Source: Actinomycetes bacterium (GTDB lineage: Bacteria; Actinomycetota; Actinomycetes; Propionibacteriales; Propionibacteriaceae). Taken from it: 64,000 bases of DNA. The DNA lies in contig JAEWOI010000045.1 of NCBI GenBank assembly GCA_023460935.1, positions 98,048 through 162,047 on the forward strand, written 5' to 3'. This document shows, piece after piece, positions 7,865 through 14,552 of the stretch. The notes under the pieces were generated by a model. The model was not told where the DNA came from. It was given only the letters and a program-made list of their open reading frames with translations, and ran no database searches. Numbering within the stretch: the stretch's first letter is position 1; every line of letters starts with the position of its first letter. A program made the position numbers and the translations under genes.

Positions 7865-8740
7865 GTGCAGTACAACGAGAAAGCCAGGCTCGACCCCTCC
7901 CAGATGGGCTCAGGCGGCGGGCGCCGCGGCGGCACCATAGCCCTCGGCGGTGGCGCCGGGATCCTCGTGCTGATCCTGGCCATGGTCTTCGGGCTCAATC
8001 CCGGCGACCTGCTCGGCGGCGGAGGCGCCGCAGCACCCCAGGAGCCAGGCAACACCACCAACCCGTTCGCCCACTGCACGGCCGGCACCGACATCTCCGC
8101 CGACCGGGACTGCCGCTTCGTGGCGTACACCAACTCCATCCAGTCGTTCTGGGCCGGCGCCTACTCCGGCTACGAGCAGACCCAGACCAACGTCTTCTCC
8201 GACCAGGTGGCGACGGCCTGCGGCACGGCCACCTCAGCGGTCGGGCCGTTCTACTGCCCCGAGGACAAGGTGGTCTACCTCGACGACAGCTTCTTCGACG
8301 AGATGCTCGAGGGCCAGCTCGGAGCTGCCGGCGGCGACGCCGCCGAGGCCTACGTGATCGCCCACGAGTACGGCCACCACATCTCCAACCTCACCGGGGC
8401 GCTGTCCAGCGCACAGGCGTCCGGCAACAGCACCGGCCCGAAGTCGGCGCAGGTACGGCTGGAACTCCAGGCCGACTGCTACGCAGGGGTGTGGCTGGCC
8501 AACGCGACCGCCGACCCGAACTCGCCGATCCAGGCGATCACCCAGGACGACGTGGACCGAGCCGTCGATGCCGCCCGGGCGGTGGGCGACGACCGGATCC
8601 AGATGAAGTCCTCCGGTTCGGTCTCGCCGGAGTCGTGGACCCACGGCTCCGCGGCGATGCGCAAGCAGTGGCTGGGCGTCGGCTTCAGCACCGGTGACCC
8701 GGAGCGGTGCGACACCTTCGCCCCGGACGCACTGGATTGA
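7865..8740 (+). CDS. Neutral zinc metallopeptidase (YpfJ/KPN_02809 family)
   Basis: A 291-residue membrane-anchored protease. After about 35 residues (with RGG) comes one transmembrane segment near residues 30-45, then a low-complexity linker and the catalytic domain. The zinc motif HEYGHH (HExxH) lies near residue 164, and the later LQADCYAG block is typical of the family. The GTG start at 7865 has a GGAGG ribosome-binding site about seven bases before it. Its last codons overlap the start of a DNA methyltransferase (TTGA), which suggests coupled translation. The natural substrate is unknown. Confidence 0.87.
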   Translation: MQYNEKARLDPSQMGSGGGRRGGTIALGGGAGILVLILAMVFGLNPGDLLGGGGAAAPQEPGNTTNPFAHCTAGTDISADRDCRFVAYTNSIQSFWAGAYSGYEQTQTNVFSDQVATACGTATSAVGPFYCPEDKVVYLDDSFFDEMLEGQLGAAGGDAAEAYVIAHEYGHHISNLTGALSSAQASGNSTGPKSAQVRLELQADCYAGVWLANATADPNSPIQAITQDDVDRAVDAARAVGDDRIQMKSSGSVSPESWTHGSAAMRKQWLGVGFSTGDPERCDTFAPDALD

Positions 8741-9795
8741 TCAAGTACCTCGGCTCGAAACGCCGGCTGCTCGACCAGCTCGGCCAGCTGTACACCGATT
8801 CCGGTGGCGGCAGCGCGCTCGACCTGTTCACCGGGACCACCCGGGTGGCGCAGGAGTTCAGCCGTCGGGGAGCCCACGTCACCTGCGTCGACACGGCTGC
8901 CTACGCCGAGGTGCTGGCGCAGTGCTACGTGGTTACCGACTCCGCGGACGTCGACCCGGCGGAGCTCGGCGAGGCGTTGGCCCGGCTGGAGGCCCTGCCC
9001 GGCCGCCGCGGCTACGTCACCGAGGTGTTCTGTGAGCGGGCCCGCTACTTCCACCCGGACAACGGGCAGCGGATCGACGCCATCCGCGAGGGCATCGACG
9101 AGTGGTACGCAGACTCACCGCTGCGCCCGGTGCTGCTGACCGCGCTGCTGGAGGCGGCCGACCGCGTCGACTCGACCGTCGGCCTGCAGATGGCCTACCT
9201 GAAGGAGTGGGCGCCGCGCGCTCTGCGCCCGCTGCGGCTGCGGGCACCGCAGCTCACCCCGGGCACGGGACGGGCGGTGCGTGGCGACGCGGTGGCGCTG
9301 GCGCCCGTGCTGGACGCGGTGGACCTGGCCTACCTCGACCCGCCGTACAACCAGCACCGCTACTTCACCAACTACCACGTCTGGGAGACGCTGGTGCGCT
9401 GGGACTCCCCAGAGCACTACGGGGTGGCGTGCAAGCGGGTGGACGCCCGCGACGCGGCCACCCGCAGCCCGTTCAACTCCCGCAAGGAGATGCCGGCAGC
9501 CCTCGCCGCCGTCGTGGCAGCGGTGCGGGCCATCACGATGCTGGTCTCGTTCAGCAACGAGGGCTTCCTGCCGCTCGCCGAACTGGTGGAGATCTGCGCC
9601 GTCCGCGGCCACCCGGTCGAGGTGCTCGCTTTCGACACGCGGCGCTACATCGGCCAGCGGCTGGGCGTGTTCTCCCCCAAGGGGGTGCGCGTGGGCGTGC
9701 CGGGTCCCGAGCGCAACGTCGAGTACGTGCTGGTCAGCCGGCCGGAACCGCTGCCAGCCCGCGAGCCGGAAGCCCTGGCTGCGTTCAGCCGCTGA
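8737..9795 (+). CDS. DNA adenine methyltransferase (D12 class)
   Basis: A 352-residue N6-adenine methyltransferase. It starts with IKYLGSKRRLL, the usual start of this class, has the AdoMet-binding block ALDLFTGTTRVAQ near residue 28, and the catalytic motif LDPPYN near residue 202. The start is TTG at 8737, overlapping the protease stop as TTGA; it is the only start that puts IKYLGSK at the N-terminus. No restriction endonuclease gene lies nearby, so it appears to be an orphan methylase. The 3' end overlaps the convergent lipoprotein gene by 11 bases. Target sequence unknown. Confidence 0.83.
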   Translation: MIKYLGSKRRLLDQLGQLYTDSGGGSALDLFTGTTRVAQEFSRRGAHVTCVDTAAYAEVLAQCYVVTDSADVDPAELGEALARLEALPGRRGYVTEVFCERARYFHPDNGQRIDAIREGIDEWYADSPLRPVLLTALLEAADRVDSTVGLQMAYLKEWAPRALRPLRLRAPQLTPGTGRAVRGDAVALAPVLDAVDLAYLDPPYNQHRYFTNYHVWETLVRWDSPEHYGVACKRVDARDAATRSPFNSRKEMPAALAAVVAAVRAITMLVSFSNEGFLPLAELVEICAVRGHPVEVLAFDTRRYIGQRLGVFSPKGVRVGVPGPERNVEYVLVSRPEPLPAREPEALAAFSR

Positions 9796-10705
9796 CGACC
9801 AGGTTGCCGGCCACGTCGGTGACCAGGGTCTTGGGGCCGATCGTGAAGTGCAGCCGGGGCAGGCCGACGCGATCCCGGTCGTCGGCGACGACGTTCCACG
9901 GGGCGTCCTCCGGCACGTCGGGGGTGCCGCGTACGGAGTCCAGCACCCGCCAGATCACCTCAGGGTCAACCCGCGCCGCGCTGATCAGCGGCAGGTCCAC
10001 GGTCTCGGCGCGGACGTTGGTCGTCACCGGCACCTTCGCCGTCCGGGTGCGCCGGATCACCTTCTCGTCCTCGCCGGGATACTCCACCCACGCACCCTGG
10101 ACGGAATCGACGGTGAGGGAGTACACCATCGTCCGGTAGCCCGTGATCGCCTCGATGCCGCGCGCGATGCCCCCGGGGGCGTCGAAGTTCAGTTGCTCGA
10201 GCAGGCTGCCGTCCGGGTTGAAGAACACCGTGCGGGACTCCGGCACCGTGGAGACCGACATCATCACCTCGCCAGCGGAGTAGTCGACAATCGTGAGGCT
10301 CTGGTTCTCCTCCGATCCCGACATGCTGGCGGCTGCGCGGAACAGCCCGCCGACGTCGGAGAGGTTGAACTCGGATACGTCGAAGGTGGCCTGGTCGACG
10401 TAGGCCAGGTCGCTCGGCACCTCTTCGATCTCGCCCTCTCGGTAGGCCCAGGTGACGGGCTTGTGGTCGGTGGTCAGGACGCTCACCTGCACGGTGCCGG
10501 TGGTGACCTCCACCATCAGCGCCTGCCGGTGGCCGGCCCTGGCCAGGAGCTGCTGCACCATGGCGGCCGCGGCGCCCGGCACGGTGAAGTCCCGGCCGGT
10601 GGGGCTGGTGGTGGGGGTCTGGCGGGCGCCGGGGAAGACGCAGCCGGCCAGCAGCAGGACGAACACCGCGGCCAGCGCGAGGACGGCGGGCCGACGGCAG
10701 TTCAC
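9785..10705 (-). CDS. Lipoprotein of unknown function
   Basis: A 306-residue secreted lipoprotein. The signal peptide is followed by the lipobox LLAGC (cysteine near residue 22) and a threonine/proline/serine linker. The rest is a soluble, probably mostly beta, domain with no motif I can assign; the general layout resembles LppX/LprG-like carriers, but this is only an impression. The GTG start lies six bases after a TAACCT hexamer (10712-10717 on the minus strand), fitting leaderless expression. It overlaps the end of the methyltransferase gene tail to tail. Confidence 0.75.
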   Translation of the reverse strand: MNCRRPAVLALAAVFVLLLAGCVFPGARQTPTTSPTGRDFTVPGAAAAMVQQLLARAGHRQALMVEVTTGTVQVSVLTTDHKPVTWAYREGEIEEVPSDLAYVDQATFDVSEFNLSDVGGLFRAAASMSGSEENQSLTIVDYSAGEVMMSVSTVPESRTVFFNPDGSLLEQLNFDAPGGIARGIEAITGYRTMVYSLTVDSVQGAWVEYPGEDEKVIRRTRTAKVPVTTNVRAETVDLPLISAARVDPEVIWRVLDSVRGTPDVPEDAPWNVVADDRDRVGLPRLHFTIGPKTLVTDVAGNLVVSG

Positions 10706-10711
10706 GGGACG

Positions 10712-10717
10712 AGGTTA
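10712..10717 (-). promoter_or_regulatory. -10 hexamer TAACCT for the lipoprotein gene
   Basis: The hexamer on the minus strand ends six bases before the GTG start, which would give a leaderless transcript. Confidence 0.5.
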
Positions 10718-10735
10718 GCGCGGGCCGGGGGTGGG

Positions 10736-10741
10736 CAGACT
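10736..10741 (+). promoter_or_regulatory. -10 hexamer CAGACT for the glycosylase gene
   Basis: The hexamer ends six bases before the GTG start at 10748. The same CAGACT precedes the aminopeptidase gene at 56000. Confidence 0.4.
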
Positions 10742-10747
10742 TTACCC

Positions 10748-11329
10748 GTGCTCGATGTGACCCTTGGCCCGCTGGAGCTGGCGCCGCTGCTGGTCGGCGC
10801 GCTGGTCACGGCCGGCCCCGTGACGCTGCAGCTGACCGAGGTCGAGGCCTACGCCGGGGCCGACGACCCGGCCGCGCACGCCTATCCCGGGCCGCGGCCC
10901 CGCACCCGTGACCTGTTCGGTCCGCCGGGCACCCTCTACTGCTACCTCTCCCACGGGCTGCACATCTGCGGGAACGTTGTCTGTGGCCCGGCCGGCACCG
11001 GTTCTGCCGTGCTGCTGCGGGCCGGACGGGTGGTGGCCGGCATCGACGAGGCCCGGGCCCGCCGTCCGGGGGTCGCGGACGTAGCCCTGGCCCGGGGGCC
11101 GGGCAACCTCGGCCGGGCGCTCGGCTGGACCCTTGACGACTCCGGCCGCCGGTTCGGCACCGACGGGCTGGCGCTCCACGAGGGGGAGCGGTTGCCGCTG
11201 GCCTCCGGGCCACGGGTGGGCGTCAGCGTCGCGCACGGGCGGCAGTGGCGGTTCTGGGCAGCCGGCGACCCCACCGTGTCGGCCTACCGGCGCAGCCCGC
11301 GCACAGTGCCCGGACGCCACGAGTGGTGA
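10748..11329 (+). CDS. 3-methyladenine DNA glycosylase (AAG/MPG family)
   Basis: A 193-residue DNA repair enzyme that excises alkylated purines such as 3-methyladenine. The family hallmark EVEAYAG lies near residue 32, followed by GPRPRTRDLFGPPGTLYCY, which forms the DNA-binding and base-flipping region. The length matches the family (about 190-200). The GTG at 10748 is the natural start, six bases after a CAGACT hexamer. It is a single-gene unit, divergent from the lipoprotein gene and convergent with the Mrp operon. Confidence 0.88.
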   Translation: MLDVTLGPLELAPLLVGALVTAGPVTLQLTEVEAYAGADDPAAHAYPGPRPRTRDLFGPPGTLYCYLSHGLHICGNVVCGPAGTGSAVLLRAGRVVAGIDEARARRPGVADVALARGPGNLGRALGWTLDDSGRRFGTDGLALHEGERLPLASGPRVGVSVAHGRQWRFWAAGDPTVSAYRRSPRTVPGRHEW

Positions 11330-11347
11330 CCGGGACCGCGGTCGGGG

Positions 11348-11764
11348 CTAGGCCTTCGGCTCGCCGAGGGTCGGCGGCCCGGCCGGGTCGAGGGGCTCGG
11401 GGACACCGGGCTGGCTGGCGGCTGCGGCCTGGTCGTCGCTGAGCTCGTCCAGCGCGGCGTGCTCGGCGTCCCACTGGCCGGTGCGGTGGGCGTTGCGGCT
11501 GACCAGGTGCCCGGAGACAGGCGCGGTCATCACCTGCAGCAGCACGGCCAGCAGCAGCAGTGTGACGACTTTCGCGTCCCGCAGGCTCAGGGCAACGCCG
11601 GCCAGCACCAGCAGCAGTCCGAACACCGACGGCTTCGTCGCGGCGTGCATCCGGGTGAGGGGGTCGGGGAAGCGGACCAAGCCGACGGCCGCGGCAAGGC
11701 AGAAGAAGGCGCCGATGGCCAGGCACACGGCACCGGCGTAGTCGAGAACCAGTTCAGGAGTCAT
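11348..11764 (-). CDS. mrpG: Mrp antiporter subunit G
   Basis: A 138-residue membrane protein with three hydrophobic segments and the RFPDPLTRMHAATKP block typical of MrpG/MnhG. It is the last gene of the mrpABCDEFG-type operon and works with the other subunits to exchange sodium (or potassium) for protons across the membrane. The C-terminal 50 residues are acidic and alanine/proline-rich, longer than in many MrpG proteins. Its ATG overlaps the end of mrpF by 11 bases. Confidence 0.88.
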   Translation of the reverse strand: MTPELVLDYAGAVCLAIGAFFCLAAAVGLVRFPDPLTRMHAATKPSVFGLLLVLAGVALSLRDAKVVTLLLLAVLLQVMTAPVSGHLVSRNAHRTGQWDAEHAALDELSDDQAAAASQPGVPEPLDPAGPPTLGEPKA

Positions 11765-12071
11765 CGCCGTCCTCACTGTCCATGGCCCGGCGGCGGTCGA
11801 ACAGGCGCTGCACACCGGCCGAGGACGAGATCAGCCGGGCGACCCCGACGGCACCGGTGAAGCCGATCAGGCAGAGGCCGAGCAGGATCGGCAGGCCGGT
11901 GCTGTTGCCGGTGGCCACCGAGTACAGCCCGACCGCCGCGATCACGATCGCGACGATCACGTCGGAGCTGATGATCCGGTCCAGGGGGGTGGGCCCGACG
12001 ACCATCCGCCACAGGCTGAGGCAGACCGCGGCGGCGAGCATGGCCCCGGTTACCACGAGCAGCACGATCAT
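11754..12071 (-). CDS. mrpF: Mrp antiporter subunit F
   Basis: A 105-residue protein with three transmembrane segments and the family block RMVVGPTPLDRIISSDV, characteristic of MrpF/MnhF. It overlaps mrpE by four bases at its start and mrpG at its end. It is a small essential subunit of the hetero-oligomeric antiporter. Confidence 0.9.
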   Translation of the reverse strand: MIVLLVVTGAMLAAAVCLSLWRMVVGPTPLDRIISSDVIVAIVIAAVGLYSVATGNSTGLPILLGLCLIGFTGAVGVARLISSSAGVQRLFDRRRAMDSEDGDDS

Positions 12072-12607
12072 CGGCTCACCGCCTCGATGTCGGCGGCCGT
12101 GCCGAAGGCACGCACGAACCGCTCCTCGATGGCCAGGGCGTGCTTGCGCTGGTACTCGACCGCTGCCTCGTCCGGCAGGTCGAAGATGTGCAGGTACAGC
12201 AGCCTCGGGTGGCGCGGGGTCTCCACCACCAGGGTGCCCGGCACGATCGAGATCAGCTGGGCCACCGCCACCTGGTACAGGTCACTGTTGCTGCGCAGCG
12301 CCACTTTCACGATCCCGGGCTTCAGCTGCACCCGGGGCCGGAAGGCGACCAGCGCCAGCTGCGCGGACGCCACGGCCAGGTCACGCAGCTGCAGCACCAC
12401 CAGCACCACCACCCGCCAGGGGTGGACCCTGCCGTAGTAGCGGATCGGGGCCAGCCAGAACACCACGCTGATCACCCAGCCCAGCAGGGCGCCATAGAGG
12501 ATGTTGAGCAGCGAGGCCTCGCCCCACAGCATCACCCAGAACAGGGTGAGGAGCAGGACCGCCCGGCCCTGGAACCGGAACCGCAGCCGGCGGCTGGTGC
12601 TGATCAT
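12068..12607 (-). CDS. mrpE: Mrp antiporter subunit E
   Basis: A 179-residue subunit with two or three N-terminal transmembrane segments and a cytoplasmic domain containing QLISIVPGTLVVE and LYLHIFDLPDE, both typical of MrpE/MnhE. The ATG at 12607 overlaps the mrpD stop by one base (TGATG). E subunits are thought to help assembly and maintain antiport activity. Confidence 0.9.
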   Translation of the reverse strand: MISTSRRLRFRFQGRAVLLLTLFWVMLWGEASLLNILYGALLGWVISVVFWLAPIRYYGRVHPWRVVVLVVLQLRDLAVASAQLALVAFRPRVQLKPGIVKVALRSNSDLYQVAVAQLISIVPGTLVVETPRHPRLLYLHIFDLPDEAAVEYQRKHALAIEERFVRAFGTAADIEAVSR

Positions 12608-14127
12608 CAACCACCTCCCAGCACCGCGGCGATGTAGCTGCGGTCGAACAGCGCAGCGGCCGAGCGGTGGACGTAGGCGTACATCGGGCCGGCTGCGAAC
12701 GTGAAGACCAGGGTGAGCACGACCAGGCCGAGGGTGGACCCGACCATCAGGAAGGGCAGCAGCCGGCCGCGCTCGGGACGCTCGTACCGGGCGGCGTTGG
12801 CCAGCACCCGGTCGCTGGCCACGCCCCAGAACGCGCGGTTCCACACCTTCGCCATGGCGTAGAGGGTGAGCAGCGAGGTGAGTACGCCGGCGGCGACCAG
12901 TGCCCACGCCATCGGCGTCCCCACCTCCACGCCGGCCACCAGCAGGGCGAGCTTGGCAACGAAGCCCGACAGCGGCGGGATGCCGGCCAGGTTCATCGCC
13001 GGGACGAGGAACAACGCGCCGAGTACCGGCGAGATCCTGGCCAGGCCGCCAAGGCGGTCGAGTGACGTCGTGCCGCCCACGCGTTCGATCATGCCCGCCA
13101 CGAGGAACAGCGTGCCCTGGATGGTGATGTGGTGAGCTGCGTAGAAGATCGAACCGGCCAGCGCGTCCACGCCCGCGAGCGAGATCCCGAAGACCATGTA
13201 GCCGATGTGGCTGACCAGCGTGAACGACAGCATCCGCTTGATCTCCGACTGGGCCACCGCGCCCAGGATGCCGATGACCATGGTGGCGATGCCGGCCACC
13301 CCGAGCAGGGCGCTCAGCGACTCCTGGGGGAACAGCAGCGTCTGCGTGCGGATCATCGCGTAGACCCCGACCTTGGTGAGCAGGCCGGCGAACACCGCGG
13401 TCACCGGCGCAGGCGCGGTCGGGTAGGAGTGCGGCAGCCAGGCCGAGAGCGGGAACACGGCAGCCTTGATCGCGAACACGGCGAGCAGCATCACCTGCAG
13501 CACGCCCCGCACCTCCGGCGGCAGTTCGCCGAGCCGCACAGCGAGCTGGGCGAGATTGACCGTCCCCGTGGCTGCGTAGGTGGTGGCCAGCGCCACCAGG
13601 AACAGCGCGGACGAAACGAGGTTCACCACGACGTAGACGCTCCCGGCCCGGATGCGGTCCGGCGTGCCGCCCATGGTCAGCAGCACATAGGACGCGAACA
13701 GCAGCAGCTCGAAGCTCACGAAGAGGTTGAACAGGTCACCGGCGAGGAACGCGTTGGAGACGCCGGCCACCAGCAGCAGGAAGGTGGGGTGGAAGATCGA
13801 AACGGGGGTCTCCCGACGCATCTCGTCCGCGTCCTGCCCGGTGGAGTACACCAGCACCGCCAGCGACACCAGCGCTGCCACCAGCAGCATCAGGGCCGAC
13901 AACCGGTCGGCGACCAGCACGATGCCGAGCGGCTCCGGCCAGTCACCCACCCAGAGCACCAGCGGTGCGGTGTCGGTGTACCAGACCAGCACCCCCGCGA
14001 CCACGCACACCGCTGCGACCGCGGTCACCGAGACCGCACGCTGGAAGGCGGCATTCCGGCCGCCGAGGAACGTTGCTGCCGCGCCGAGGAGGCTGAGCAG
14101 GACGGGAACGGCGAGCAGGTTGTTCAT
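12607..14127 (-). CDS. mrpD: Mrp antiporter subunit D
   Basis: A 506-residue multi-spanning protein (about 14 hydrophobic segments) of the NADH-ubiquinone oxidoreductase chain 2/4/5 family. It carries the conserved AIKAAVFPLSAWLPHSYPTAP region near residue 223 with the lysine used in proton translocation. The start overlaps the mrpC stop as ATGA. It would form, with MrpA, the ion-conducting core. Confidence 0.92.
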   Translation of the reverse strand: MNNLLAVPVLLSLLGAAATFLGGRNAAFQRAVSVTAVAAVCVVAGVLVWYTDTAPLVLWVGDWPEPLGIVLVADRLSALMLLVAALVSLAVLVYSTGQDADEMRRETPVSIFHPTFLLLVAGVSNAFLAGDLFNLFVSFELLLFASYVLLTMGGTPDRIRAGSVYVVVNLVSSALFLVALATTYAATGTVNLAQLAVRLGELPPEVRGVLQVMLLAVFAIKAAVFPLSAWLPHSYPTAPAPVTAVFAGLLTKVGVYAMIRTQTLLFPQESLSALLGVAGIATMVIGILGAVAQSEIKRMLSFTLVSHIGYMVFGISLAGVDALAGSIFYAAHHITIQGTLFLVAGMIERVGGTTSLDRLGGLARISPVLGALFLVPAMNLAGIPPLSGFVAKLALLVAGVEVGTPMAWALVAAGVLTSLLTLYAMAKVWNRAFWGVASDRVLANAARYERPERGRLLPFLMVGSTLGLVVLTLVFTFAAGPMYAYVHRSAAALFDRSYIAAVLGGG

Positions 14128-14552
14128 TCGCTCACCACGTCCTCACCGGTGTCGGAGAAGCCGAGTTCCTCGTAGCTGCCGGAGGTCTGGTCTGCCTTGG
14201 CGCGGGCGGCGAGCCGGGCGTCCTCTGCGTCGTCGGCGACCTCGTCGTGGCCGTGGATCTGGAAGCTGCGGTAGGCCATGGTCATCACGAAGGCTGCCAC
14301 GCTGAGCGTGATCACGATCGCGGTGAGCACCATCGCCTGCGGCAGCGGGTCGCTCATCTCGGCCTTCGGGGTGAGCCCGATGATCGGCGGGCCGCCGGCG
14401 GGCCCCGAGGCCAGCAGGAACAGCGCGCTGATCCCGTTGCTGGCCAGCACCACCCCGACCAGGATCCGCGAGAGCGATCGCTCGGTGATCAGGTACAGGC
14501 CGCACGCGATGAGCACGCCGGCGACGAGGGCGAGGGTGAGGTTGGCCGGCAT
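14124..14552 (-). CDS. mrpC: Mrp antiporter subunit C
   Basis: A 142-residue NuoK-like subunit with three transmembrane segments (GLYLITERSLSRILVGVVLA, then a middle helix, then AMVLTAIVITLSVAAFVM). A hydrophilic acidic tail of about 35 residues follows, longer than in typical MrpC. The ATG at 14552 overlaps the mrpA stop (TGATG) and the stop overlaps mrpD (ATGA). Confidence 0.9.
   Translation of the reverse strand: MPANLTLALVAGVLIACGLYLITERSLSRILVGVVLASNGISALFLLASGPAGGPPIIGLTPKAEMSDPLPQAMVLTAIVITLSVAAFVMTMAYRSFQIHGHDEVADDAEDARLAARAKADQTSGSYEELGFSDTGEDVVSE

Noticed and set aside
8737..9795. Complete restriction-modification system
   Set aside because: Only the methyltransferase is present; the neighbours are a metallopeptidase and a lipoprotein, neither of which resembles a restriction enzyme.
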